Part shown: piece by piece, positions 39,410-50,538 of the stretch
Layout of the letters: the number at the start of each line of letters is the position of its first letter
How positions within the stretch are numbered: the stretch's first letter is position 1
Assembly: GCF_964340395.1 (NCBI RefSeq)
Contig: NC_135560.1
Location: 13,685,598 to 13,749,597 of the forward strand
DNA length: 64,000 nt
Source of the DNA: Glandiceps talaboti
Taxonomy: Eukaryota > Hemichordata > Enteropneusta > Spengelidae
Reading direction: 5' to 3'
The notes under the pieces: model-generated
Databases searched by the model: none
What the model saw: only the letters and a program-made list of their open reading frames with translations
Told to the model about the DNA's origin: nothing
Position numbers and translations under genes: made by a program

Positions 39410-39413
39410 ACAG

Positions 39414-41969
39414 GTACGTATCCAGAACCACACAAAACGTGCAGTTAAAACCACCTGTCATTCGCTTACAACCTTTCGAGTATAATTATTCAAAAACAGA
39501 GATGTATTCACGATAGAGCTTTAGAGTATTCGTGATGGCGGGTCTTCTTTCAGTAAGATCAGTTCTAAACATAGGTACATGTACTAGCTTAGTCAATTTC
39601 TCTTGTCAGGTCCACAATTCTTTGAAATACAAATACTCTATACAAATCAATAGTGTCTGACTTCAAGAATGCTAAGCTGTCTCTAAAATGTGTGCATTTT
39701 CATGAACGAGAATGCATGTATACGTATGTACAACCCAATGTACAAAGAGCAATTTTATATAGCGGAATGCAGAAAGAGATGTAGCATAAAAAATATAATA
39801 TATAGTTTTGAGAGATAAAGATGTGGAAAGTAAGTTAGCGTACTATTCCATGTGGTTAGTATGCATTTCTAATCATGAAAGATCTAAAACAATTGTTGCT
39901 AAAGTTGAATGTTTTCCCATATAAGATGTTTTTAAATAGAATTCATGATTTCCAATAAGGTGTATTTAGGATAAAGTGAGTTTAATACTTACTTCCACCT
40001 TTTGATAATTTTATGGAACTGTTGTGATCATAAACAAAATGATGTGTGTTGAGGGTCTTACGCTCTCTATGTTCTGCACACTGAAAATATCGCTGTTACT
40101 GTATCACAGGTTCATCAGGATATCTAACTATTTAGTTTTTTTGAAAGTGGTTTACGACTTTGCAACTTATATTTCTTGTTAATTGGCCCTGGTAGAGAGT
40201 TAGGCGTTCAATAAAAGAACCATGCTGCATGCATCAAGCAGGATAGAAATACTTATTATCTTTTCATGAGTTCATCATGTGAAGTATCACATAATAATAT
40301 AGTGTCAGTTACCCAGACTCCTTTGCCCCCAGCAGAGGGGCTGGGGCAGTACCTATAGCTGGTTGTGCGAAGAGGCTGACCCACAACATGTCCTCTGTAC
40401 TAAAAACAAATAGTAGCAACACTTGCTCATAATATTTTGGTCAATCTCCTCGATTTTCAAAAATGTTTATACCATGATTATCTGATAAATATATGCAGAG
40501 TTGATGAAAATGTACATTTGGAATCGGTTTCATCCAATCAGCGACTGTGATAGAGCCCCACAACGGCCATGGTGACCCTAGGCGGCGTAATGCGCCAGAC
40601 TTTCGCTAGGTGGATGTAGCCCCAACGTTGTTGTCAAACGAATTCTTTTTATTTTCAGTCATAACGCACCGCATAATCGCACTGGGTTCTTCTTCGGGGC
40701 CCACAAGCTCAACTAGTTCCAGTATGAACTATGTTTTTTTATTTTCTAAGCCTATAATTTCTGACAATAAAAGTTATTATTTAATCTAGACAACTTTTTA
40801 TAGCTACCAAAACATACGCAGATATACACACGCGTGTGTTCGCACAATACATTTTGGAATTACTTAAAAGTAAATTTGTTCAGCTGATTTCCATCTATCC
40901 GTAAATGATTATAATTGTTTTGTGACAATTCCTGTTATAAGGAAAGTACGCTCTATTAGACGTCGATCTTTTTCTGTCTTTCGTACCGATGTTTGATAAA
41001 TTCTATCTCTGTTGTAATAACAACTAACATCCCCACGCATCCATACTCGGATTAAGACAAGGAAAAGTAACGTACGATGTATGACTATCAAATGTTTGAT
41101 AATCGAATTCTATGGTAGAACCTATATCAAATAAAGAACATGTTAGACCGACTGTAACATGACTGCTTTATTTATCACCAAAGGTAATACATATGTCGAC
41201 TCGGTACGTACTGTGCTCTGGAGAGAGTCGATCTCCGGTGTCGTGTTTATTTTGAGAGGATTTATATTCTATACATCGATTGGGACGAGGGGTTGCTCTC
41301 AGAATGAATAACTTGTCCGTGATTTACAACTTTATTTTGTCACTTTGAGTTATTATTTATACGCACACTTGAACTGTATTGCCAGAGGAGAATGGGCAAC
41401 TATAACACAACCTATTTCAATGCACAAGCTGTCCAGTGATTCGTCCAGAACAAGTCACGTGGGAGTCATGTAGGTACTATTGATTCCTGAGAATTAGTGT
41501 GTGAAGGGCAACATCATTGATAGTGTTGTCAGACACCGTTTACGCCCTGTGAGGGTACGTTACCATGGCATGGGAAATAATCAATAACCGGTCCTCTGAG
41601 AGTTAGGGGTAGTACATACAATTGCCATAATCTGATTGTCTGTGTTATAGTGTAAACGTTTCGGTCATATCAAGTAGCAGGCGTAAATTGCTCAGCTCAA
41701 ACTACTGGGGTACTTTACACACACACACACCTGACTAATTACCATAATAATGTGTGTACAGTCGATAGATTTACAAAGAGTGCTCTTTTAGAAATGTAAA
41801 GGATTACTAAATGCAATGCTGTTTAAACATGAACTTTTCAAATACTTCCAGCTCTAGTCCTGGACTAATCATAAGTCGTGGGCTTTTCATCGATGTGTTC
41901 GATTATTTGACGTAGTTCTGGGGTAGTTATATATTACTCATTGGCTGCTAGAAATGAATTTATGTATCC

Positions 41970-41972
<3 letters not shown>
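39414..41972. other. Non-coding stretch with a GC-rich hairpin
   Basis: No gene supported. A stable hairpin candidate lies at 40324-40348 and a 14-bp palindrome (ACACACGCGTGTGT) at 40826-40839. Otherwise unique AT-rich DNA. Confidence 0.5.
40324..40348. other. GC-rich hairpin candidate
   Basis: TGCCCCCAGC is followed by a short loop and GGGGCTGGGGCA, giving about 9 G-C-rich pairs in an AT-rich setting. Possible structured RNA, terminator-like or protein-bound site. No further support. Confidence 0.35.

Positions 41973-42050
<78 letters not shown>
41973..42050. repeat. (TG)n microsatellite
   Basis: About 39 TG dinucleotides, uninterrupted. Cys-Val and His-Thr frames across it are artefacts. 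Confidence 0.97.
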
Positions 42051-42052
<2 letters not shown>

Positions 42053-42144
42053 GAAACTTCAAAAACTTTGAAGTATACAACGCATAATGTATACAATAAC
42101 ATCCGGGGGCGATGTGAAGGTATTGCAAGGTTGCCATTGTGTGG

Positions 42145-42505
42145 CGTCATGATGGGCGAATGGTTAGAGTGGCCGGCTTTGAATCTGCAGGTTGCAGGTT
42201 CGAGCAATATCGCTGCCCTTTGTTTCTGAGTGGCTAAGTCATTGGGCAAGATTTGCCTTAGTCCAACCAGCTGTATAATTGGGGACCTGGTAGGATAGAG
42301 TTTGCAATGTGAATGCTTTAATTCTATGCGCTTATAAAGGCTGCAACGGATTGTATGCTCCCAAGGGAGTTGAGGAAGTATAAAGAGTTAACGTTGTTGT
42401 GCCGATAAAGATCCGAGCCAGAGGTAATAACTGTGAAGCGCTTTGAGCACAGAGTGAGAAAGCACTATATAAAAACCAACATTATTAGTATTATTATTAT
42501 TATTA
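42145..42505 (+). mobile_element. tRNA-derived SINE with (ATT)n tail
   Basis: The head contains a Pol III box A-like TGGTTAGAGTGG (42161-42172) and a box B-like GGTTCGAG (42197-42204), spaced as in a tRNA gene, within a tRNA-like left end (about 42150-42220). A ~210-bp body follows with CTGGTAGGATAGAG and TGTATGCTCCCAAGGGAGTT. The 3' part has AAGCGCTTTGAG then AAAGCACTATATAAAAACC, a theme common at the 3' end of many animal SINEs, and the element finishes in (ATT)n. It is non-coding and would depend on a partner LINE for movement. The body resembles the conserved central domains shared by widespread metazoan SINE superfamilies (possibly MESC-type); that assignment is from memory and tentative. 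Confidence 0.8.
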
Positions 42506-43865
42506 ACATTAATGAAAAAATACATATACTTTATCACTTATTAACAATACAGCCGACAGATGTGCGTGTTTGCTTGTTTTCTAAAAATTAAACCAATCAG
42601 AATGAACCTTATATAAGTTATGAATTGCTTCACATTATCTGTATCATGCATCTTAGTTAGACGTGCATACCATAGAATAAATTATATCCTCTCATAACTG
42701 TCACCAGGAATAAAGAGACTATTTCACCCCTACAAACATCGGTTAATCAACTGAAAATTACCAAGATGTGGACGATGTACTGATGCACTTGTGCAGCGAC
42801 GCTGGTGACCACGGTAACGGAACGGAAAAATACATAGTGGTCTATAACAACATGTTAAAGTAATAAAATAAATAAAATAAATATAGTATTATTAATAGTA
42901 CGCTAGTAGTTACTCATTACTAGTATAATACACTCGTTATTGTGGTAATACCACATGGAAAGAGTGTAGGTTTCTCTACAATCAGGCCTGGAAATAGTAG
43001 TACAAAAGGTAGAGAACATACCTCCACCAACGATGAGGGCGGCATCGGGGGTAGAGGGTTCGATGGTTGTTGCCATGACATGATTTGACTAAATTCTGCT
43101 AAATATTAACTAAGATCTCCCGCGAAATCTATAAGATAATTCCTTTGTCTAGTAGACCACCCTTCTTCAAAACATCGTCTAATTTCACCAATTATCGTTA
43201 GATATCATGTTAACAAATAGACATCCAGCCAGACTAACAAACAAACGGACAAACAAGGATGAAAACATAACCTCCGGGTCCGTCTACGAGATAATGAGCT
43301 TCACACAGTATACGTAACTGTTCTATATGTACTGGTTGGCAATTGTAACAGTTTGCATAAATCCATATATATTTTTCTAATCCAGGATTATTTTATGATA
43401 AACTGTTACTATCTATACATTAACTTTCGAACACATGATTGAATGTAACAACGACTGTATTTCGATTCCACAATATGAATATTTAATAATGGTTGATGAT
43501 CTTTCATTACGTGACATTTTCGCGTCTCAAAACTGTCTGTCTGCGGGACACGATTCAAACAGTTACAGTTTTCGAACATACTAGCATATACAGTGTAGAT
43601 ACACTCAATCCCAAGTTGCAGTAACTGTTTAGTAGCGGTTTTTCGCTGAGTTTTTTTTATACCGACGAACCACTACTTTTTCGCAAATCTCGACAGATAA
43701 TAAGAGGAAAAAGAAAGAAGTGACCGAAAAAAATGCAGCTCCGAATTAATTGTAAATGAATGATGAAAATCACTACAAATAATGCCAAGCTACAGTTATT
43801 GCAGCCAATCTGTATCTCACGTAAACAATTACAGAATCGCTAAATCGCTAGATCCCATACATTAT

Positions 43866-43868
<3 letters not shown>
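42506..43868. other. Non-coding stretch, small AT repeats
   Basis: No gene seen. An (AATAA)-like run lies at 42861-42883. Unique AT-rich DNA up to the (TA)n tract. Confidence 0.55.

Positions 43869-43961
<93 letters not shown>
43869..43961. repeat. (TA)n microsatellite, left flank of PLE
   Basis: About 46 TA units ending in TATAAC, directly abutting the left end of the palindromic PLE. Confidence 0.97.
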
Positions 43962-43962
<1 letters not shown>

Positions 43963-44013
43963 CTTAACACTGAGTTTCTATATATAAATAATTTCATGAA
44001 CCATACAATTCTA

Positions 44014-44057
44014 ACCCAAATATTTCGAAGAGACTGAGCTCCTCTTCATCGGTGGGT
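44014..44057 (-). ncRNA. Hammerhead-ribozyme-like motif, left arm (minus)
   Basis: Exact mirror of 45735-45778 in the left arm of the palindrome, with the same stem I, CCGATGA box and GAAA. Confidence 0.45.
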
Positions 44058-44209
44058 CTCCAGTTCTGTCAAACAAGTCAAGTTCTGTTGCACTTTAAAT
44101 ACTGAAGACAGTGGTTATTGTCATGCAAAATAGTGTTCTTGTCTTGGAATGGTATGAATATTACACACAGCCAGCTGTGGAGTACTGGTGACTACTGGTT
44201 GCTATGTTA

Positions 44210-44687
44210 CTATTTTCTATTGATGCCATTGGTGAGTGTATCTAGTTTTTTTATCCATAATGATTCACGTAGTTGACGGTAGGTTTTATCTGGTGTGTAG
44301 AGTTTTTCAATTGCTATGATTCTAAAGTGTTTGATTGAGTGAGATGGTCCATTGAAGTGAATTGGTACTGGTTCATATTTATTGTTTCTCCTGATTTGTG
44401 ATAGGTGATTCTGCATTCGTGTGTATATTGTATCACCGGTCTCTCCTACATAGACTATTTTTTCGCAATATGAGCAATGTATTGCATACACCAGGTTTGC
44501 TGATTTGCAGTTGATATGGTGTATTATTTTATAATGCTGTGCATTTGGCCCTTGAAATGTGTCTGTCTTCTCCATGTAGGGGCAGATGGCGCATCGTTTG
44601 CTCTGACATGGTCTTGATCCTGTTGCTTCTTTGATGAATGCTCTGTGATGTTTACTGTGGACTAGTTGTGAACCGATATCTCTTCCT
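44210..44687 (-). pseudogene. PLE GIY-YIG endonuclease, truncated copy (left arm)
   Basis: The minus-strand frame encodes the endonuclease from GRDIGSQLVHSKHHRAFI to the stop after LTNGINRK, about 157 residues, identical to the right-arm copy. It contains the Cys motif CQSKRCAICPYM, the GIY-YIG core VYAI..YVGET, the Arg in TRMQNH and the Glu in RESLWI. The frame extends about 20 codons upstream (to 44743) into loop sequence read antisense, which is not native protein. It has no RT of its own, so it is a partial copy although the endonuclease is unbroken. Confidence 0.85.
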
Positions 44688-45582
44688 ATACACCAAACCA
44701 ACAGACAAATTTCAATACCTCCATGCCAAATCTGACCACCCAATCAATGTCAAGAAAGCAATACCATACACCTTAGCTATAATTCCGAAAACCATATGCT
44801 CGAAGCCACAGTACTACAAAAGACAGACAGAAAACATAACGAGAAGACTCAAAGAACGAGGATACAAAGAAACCCACATCAACGCACAGATACAGAAAGT
44901 GGACAAACTTGACCGACGAAATCTAATACATCCCACAGACAACAACGGACCAAACAGAAACAAAGACCGTGTCATCTTCCCGATCACATACAGCAGCTCA
45001 CTCCCAGATATACCAAAGATACTCACAAACAACATGCGCACTCTACATAAATCACAAAGATGCAAAAAAGCATTCAGAAATCCACCCATGGTAGCTTGGA
45101 GAAAAGGAAGAGATATCGGTTCACAACTAGTCCACAGTAAACATCACAGAGCATTCATCAAAGAAGCAACAGGATCAAGACCATGTCAGAGCAAACGATG
45201 CGCCATCTGCCCCTACATGGAGAAGACAGACACATTTCAAGGGCCAAATGCACAGCATTATAAAATAATACACCATATCAACTGCAAATCAGCAAACCTG
45301 GTGTATGCAATACATTGCTCATATTGCGAAAAAATAGTCTATGTAGGAGAGACCGGTGATACAATATACACACGAATGCAGAATCACCTATCACAAATCA
45401 GGAGAAACAATAAATATGAACCAGTACCAATTCACTTCAATGGACCATCTCACTCAATCAAACACTTTAGAATCATAGCAATTGAAAAACTCTACACACC
45501 AGATAAAACCTACCGTCAACTACGTGAATCATTATGGATAAAAAAACTAGATACACTCACCAATGGCATCAATAGAAAATAG
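44688..45582 (+). pseudogene. PLE RT thumb plus GIY-YIG endonuclease, 5'-truncated
   Basis: A continuous frame runs from the inversion junction to the stop at 45580-45582. The RT thumb starts with LYTKPTDKFQYL (KPTD at 44695-44706), then SDHP..VKKAIPY (IPY at 44761-44769), all hallmarks of PLE reverse transcriptases. A Lys/Arg-rich linker follows. The endonuclease has Cys codons at 45184, 45199 and 45208 (zinc-finger-like CX4CX2C), GIY-YIG core VYAI (45301) and YVG (45340-45348), Arg at 45373 and catalytic-type Glu at 45526. No stops or shifts interrupt it. The RT palm with catalytic Asp is absent. The open frame extends upstream to 44638, but those codons are the antisense of the left arm. 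In life the intact protein would nick DNA and prime cDNA synthesis in the nucleus. Confidence 0.88.
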
Positions 45583-45800
45583 TAACATAGCAACCAGTAG
45601 TCACCAGTACTCCACAGCTGGCTGTGTGTAATATTCATACCATTCCAAGACAAGAACACTATTTTGCATGACAATAACCACTGTCTTCAGTATTTAAAGT
45701 GCAACAGAACTTGACTTGTTTGACAGAACTGGAGACCCACCGATGAAGAGGAGCTCAGTCTCTTCGAAATATTTGGGTTAGAATTGTATGGTTCATGAAA

Positions 45801-45811
<11 letters not shown>
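45105..45811 (+). repeat. Right arm of PLE inverted repeat
   Basis: Mirror of 43981-44687, with the 3' end running directly into (TA)n. Confidence 0.9.
45735..45778 (+). ncRNA. Hammerhead-ribozyme-like motif in PLE 3' region (plus)
   Basis: ACCCA (45735-45739) pairs with TGGGT (45774-45778) as stem I. Next come CCGATGA (45740-45746; canonical CUGAUGA has U where C stands at 45741), an AGAG/CTCT stem II (45747-45750 with 45760-45763) and GAAA (45766-45769). A minimal stem III ATAT and a U then precede stem I, putting the expected cleavage position after 45773. This fits the small hammerheads known from PLE terminal repeats. The U-to-C change in the core and a two-base TC bulge before GAAA make activity uncertain. 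Confidence 0.45.

Positions 45812-45885
<74 letters not shown>
45803..45885. repeat. (TA)n microsatellite, right flank of PLE
   Basis: About 40 TA units that begin within the last bases of the right arm. Confidence 0.97.
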
Positions 45886-45886
<1 letters not shown>

Positions 45887-46554
45887 CGTTACGTTAGACA
45901 CAAATCATGGGAACTACTCTCGTCGTGTCCTAATGTCTGGCTATTTGTCGTTATTTGCGGAATTTATGATCTTGCTGAAAAGTCAATTGTAAAGCTTTCA
46001 CTGCTCACAAAATTTACTCTGCGTGGCGACTTTAACATCCTATAAAAGCTTTATTTATGCATACTATATGATGCCACAATCATGTGAAGTACTCGTAGCG
46101 TATCAAGCCATGCCTTAGCAGCTGTACTTTACCGTAATATCCCAAAGAAATACCTGGGATCTACAAACAAAATGTCATGATCTCATATATGGAGTAAAGT
46201 TAATCTGATGAAGTGGTAACACTATACCTTTAGATGTATACAGTCTTAATAATATATGGGTAACTTAATATTACTTTTGCAAAGATACATTGTATACATG
46301 TATTATCAGAAAATTGCATGTTATGCATAAGTCGATAGCTATTTACTTTATTACTAAGCCAAAGGATAAATGAATACTTATATATATGTATGTAGGTATC
46401 TTTATCGAAATACGTATAACCTCAAAATCTTCTAGGAGTTATACAGTGAAATTAATTATCGTACATGGTGAGAAACGCTTTCAAAATACAATACCACACT
46501 TTAAAGGGACACTAAAACGTAAACAAGAGCACCACTGTCAAAAAATAGAATACT

Positions 46555-46725
46555 AGAATATATATACATATATATATGTATGTGTGTGTGTGTGTGTGTC
46601 TGTGCGTCTGTGTCTATCTATCTGTCTGTCTGTCTGCCTGGGTCTGTATGCGTGTGTGTGAATATGTGTCTCATATATCAAACTATAGCGATCGACAGAC
46701 AGACAAACAGAGCCAGACAGACAAT
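46555..46725. repeat. (TA)n(TG)n(GTCT)n with downstream inverted CAGA units
   Basis: TA, then TG, then GTCT units up to about 46639, followed after ~55 bp by CAGACAGACAAACAG-type units (46693-46725) complementary to the GTCT segment. Confidence 0.8.
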
Positions 46726-47545
46726 AAATTCATACCATCGATACATCTGGCAATTATCGACAGTTGTTGACACGACGCAACGACATCTAAAGAACAATAG
46801 TGTTCACCATCTACCCGCTAAATTGTGTTAAAGTGACGCATGTTTATAGCGTCACCAAACTTACTTATAATATATAGACCTATTGGAATAAAGAGAAACG
46901 ATCAGCCACTTAAAAATCCACTCTTAAAACATAGGATACAGTGGTTATGACAAATACAGTTGTTGCGACTACATTATTCATTCCAAAATATGTTTCATAA
47001 TAATAGGCCTACATGGTCAAAGTCCCGCAAGCACGTGATTGCTGCTCATGCTATTCCCAGACGATCAGCACATGAGTTATACTCGTGTTGTGCTCAATGC
47101 ATACACATGTGTATCGCACTGTGACGAGCAACGATATTACACCGCAGTTTCAATCTATAGTATCGTCGGGTAGCGCCAAGTAAAACACTCAAATAGTTCC
47201 AAGCCACGCACATGAGTGTTTATATGTCGACGAATTTCACCTCAAATGTGTGTTGTCCGAGGTCAGCGTGTGTAAAATATGAAATAAATAAATATGTAGT
47301 CTTTAAGAGCGAAACCTACCTTTGATTGTAAGAAGCACTGCCTCAGTTCCTTACTATGAACATTGCAGTCAATGTTAGAGTGAACTACTTATTCCGAGGA
47401 AGGCAGCAGATTTGAATGCAACGCTTGCGTATCGCGGTCACGTGAGGAATGATCGAAAGCAGCCGAGGACGCCCACGGAAGATTCGATGCCGAAGCATAC
47501 ATGTACATCTAGGGTTGCCTTTCAATTGAGCGACACATTTAGTGC

Positions 47546-47553
47546 TGACGTCA
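47546..47553. promoter_or_regulatory. Full CRE palindrome TGACGTCA
   Basis: Perfect octamer within a stretch that also has two CACGTG E-boxes upstream. Motif match only. Confidence 0.3.
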
Positions 47554-49033
47554 TAATATTTACAGATAACGACATGCATGTCACAAATGAAGGATGGCGC
47601 AGCATTAATGTTATTCATATAAACGTGAGTTATGATCATGGCCTTCTTATGAGAATGTGAACGAGCTGTAAAAATATAGAGACATAAAAAGTATTGCACT
47701 CTTGTATCTTTTATTACATACTATAAAGTGTGCACTTTTTCGACAATTTCTTTCCGAAATTTTAAATGGCCTTTCACTAGCTAAGAGTTGATGAACAACT
47801 TGACATTGCTCCCTCGGGACATAACTTGATACAACATTACATAGGCTGCATGTGCACATGATGTTCACACCTGGACTTGTGTTCAACGCATAATCGTAAA
47901 CATATCTATCAAGTACATTATACATGTCATTGGTTATAATGAGGAATTAATTAGAATACTTAATTACACCAATTTTGCTAAGATATGAAGATTGAGAGCG
48001 GTGCTTAAACACACCCAAGAATAAGTTCGAATCATTTACACTATCATTGTATCACAAATATTTCTTCTCAACTCTATACCCAGAGGCGACATTGCGACGT
48101 TTACTGAAATGATAAATTTTCAAAGGATTCCGCTGATAGTACATTAAGCGTGCATTTTACACAGGGGGATATATTTCACAAACAAATTGTGTTTTCATAG
48201 TACACATGATATGAAAAGAAGCGAACCCTTTATCTGTGTCAATATATCAATATATCTGTATATCAATACCTCCTGTTGAAAAATACAATATAGTTAGATG
48301 TTTTCTAACTAGGCGTATAAGAACTGCTGGTAGCATGATGTATGTACTATTGCTAAATGTACAAACATCTATATGTAAATTTCGTTTTATCACCAAACTC
48401 AGCGCATAGTAACATTGAAAATAGCATTTGGCTATTTCGTCTCCTATACCTTCCAACACTGTAAAAATTGGGGTCAATCTATGCCTGGAGATATCATACT
48501 AATTGAAGTATATTCCCCGATTAGGTGGTTTACATATATATTGAAATGTTAAGAATCACATTTTACCTTCAATCAGTGTGTCCTCTATTGAATAATAATT
48601 GCGTTTATGGCAATCTATCAATCTGAATGTTCAATAAATGAAATTACTCGGATAATTTGCCCAGAATAGGTTATATTTTTCCTAAACAATTATAGTTGCT
48701 ATAGTTATATCACATATAGACATACATTATAACCCTTTACGAAAGATTTATCTACTTTAAGTTTTCTTAAACCTTTTGGTAGTTCTGCTTCTATATATCT
48801 GTAATCCCTTAATAACATAAGTTAAGAGCTTCTGAGTATGTATCACTTTAATCAATCACAAAACTGGTTTATGGAGCACTTTGGAATCGAAAGAAACGTT
48901 TATTGTTAGTCATACATGATTGGAGTGTGGACAGAAAAGACTCGTGTATCTGTACAGTAAGATTTTAATGTATAACGTATTGAATAAAAGCATATAACAC
49001 TGAAGTTTTGAAAAGTTTCATCCCACATACATA

Positions 49034-49620
49034 GTGGTACATGCATCCATGCATGCATGCATGCATGCACGCACGCACGTAAGCACGCACGCACACACGC
49101 GCGCACACACACACACATACATACATACATACATACATACATACATACATACATACATACATACATACGTACGTACGTACATACATGCATGCATGCATGC
49201 ATGCATACATGCATGCATACATACAGACAGACAGACAGACACACACACACAGACAGACGCAGGCAGGCAGGCAGGCACACACACATACATACATACATAC
49301 ATACATACATACATACATACATACATACGTACGTACATACATGCATGCATGCATGCATGCATGCATGCATACATGCATGCATACATACAGACAGACAGAC
49401 AGACACACACACAGACAGACGCAGGCAGGCAGGCAGGCACATACACATACATACATACATACATACATACATACATACATACATACATACATACATACAT
49501 AGTCATACATGCATGCACGCACGCACGCACGCACGCACGCGCACACGTATACACACATACATACATACATACATACATACATACATACATACATACATAC
49601 ATACATACATACATACATAC
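49034..49620. repeat. Complex tetranucleotide array with 162-bp higher-order repeat
   Basis: GCAT, CACG, CATA, CGTA, CAGA and GCAG tetranucleotides form blocks in a fixed order. The block series (CATA)n, CGTA, (GCAT)n, CATA, (CAGA)n, (CA)n, CAGA, (GCAG)n occurs twice; GCAGGCAGGCAGGCAGGCAC starts at 49259 and again at 49421, a 162-bp period. A third CATA block and an outer CACG block on each side give an approximately symmetrical whole. All six-frame proteins here are low-complexity artefacts. Confidence 0.9.
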
Positions 49621-50189
49621 ATTACGACTCAACAACAGCCTGGTTGGATTTCGCTATTCAATGCGCACGACTACACCCTTACAAAATAACGTGGTAAAAA
49701 GGCAAGTGTATATAAGACCCCCTATGTGTGATATTCAAATTTCAGCAGACACTTGAGGACATGTGGAAGCTGATAAATGGCATACCCAGTAACATGTCAT
49801 AGTGGCTCAATACTGCTAACCAACCTTGACGAGCCAATCACGTCCTTCATAAGAGATTAGCTTTCATGCGGTGACTCGGTTATCTTTCTCATCGCGGTTA
49901 TTACATGACAATTACAACGAGTTATTATAAGCATTATCGATAGTTTTATTAGAGATATACGTTTTATCAATGTTTAATGTAATGTTCACATTGTCCTGCT
50001 GTGCTCATTGCAGGCCGAGTCATCGAAAGAAAAAATGCATAATATTTTACTATTGCACTCTAACGACTGAGTGTCTGGGTTCTCAACACACTCATAAATA
50101 ATTCCGTATCACCTGTTTTTACCTCGCTGCGGGGAAGGGATAATTTTCTCTCGGTCTAATTGTATTTATATGGACGTGTCCTGTCTGCC
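49621..50189. other. Non-coding stretch, nothing recognised
   Basis: Unique sequence with no gene or repeat supported. Confidence 0.5.
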
Positions 50190-50492
50190 TGTGTAAAATA
50201 TGATACCACAGATATGTGCATGTCATACCATTCATTTCTATAGGACATATGTATTTGTCAATATAACATAATTATATCCTACATGCAAGATACAATTCTT
50301 GACCACTATTCTCATGCTATTGCCTAATTACCAAAGTTATTCATTGATATGCATATGTTTGTTTCATGTTGATAAGGCAGGTGTGTATGCGGTTTAGTTA
50401 GAATTGAGGTTTCATCTTGAGATATCATGGCCACACACAGACAGACACATAGACAGACAGGCAAGCAGACAGACAGACAGACGGACAGACAT

Positions 50493-50538
<46 letters not shown>

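Larger units (their letters stand above)
43981..44687 (-). repeat. Left arm of PLE inverted repeat
   Basis: Reverse complement of 45105-45811 (paired positions sum to 89792). The shared sequence begins at AGGAAGAGATATCGGTTCAC and ends with TTCATGAAATTATTTATA. It contains the endonuclease domain and 3' untranslated region. Confidence 0.9.
43962..45811. mobile_element. Penelope-like retroelement arranged as a large palindrome
   Basis: Two copies of the 3' part of one PLE lie head to head. The left arm (43981-44687) is the reverse complement of the right arm (45105-45811): 707 bp each, with the encoded endonuclease identical over at least 155 residues. The 417-bp loop (44688-45104) is unique and encodes the RT-thumb and linker that run into the right-arm endonuclease. 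The right copy is therefore 5'-truncated within the RT, and the left copy is truncated further, at the endonuclease. Both 3' ends face outwards into (TA)n tracts (43869-43961 and 45803-45885). The left end has an extra ~19 bp including AACACTGAGTTTC between the shared arm and TA. Lack of divergence implies a recent event. The RT palm is missing, so this copy is not autonomous. Confidence 0.88.
45886..49033. other. Non-coding stretch with composite simple repeats
   Basis: No gene supported. 46555-46639 is a (TA)n(TG)n(GTCT)n composite. 46693-46725 is (CAGA)-like, i.e. complementary to the GTCT part, so the two could pair. A relatively GC- and CpG-containing stretch at about 47010-47560 contains E-box CACGTG words (about 47032 and 47440) and a CRE (47546), but its open frames have no recognisable domain. 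Confidence 0.5.

Noticed and set aside
42150-42220. Functional tRNA gene
   Set aside because: Box A and box B are present, but the acceptor stem does not close and the sequence continues into a SINE body and ATT tail.
44814-45089. Minus-strand frame in the loop of the palindromic PLE
   Set aside because: Antisense of the RT-thumb and linker coding sequence.
46208-46240. CTGATGA word as a further hammerhead
   Set aside because: No GAAA box or pairing stems follow at the required spacing.
49034-49620. CRISPR-like array
   Set aside because: The regular repeats are contiguous microsatellite blocks without unique spacers, in an animal genome.
48906-49756. Frames of about 200-240 codons on both strands
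   Set aside because: They come from the tetranucleotide mosaic and consist only of Cys/Met/Tyr/Val or His/Thr/Tyr/Ile repeats.
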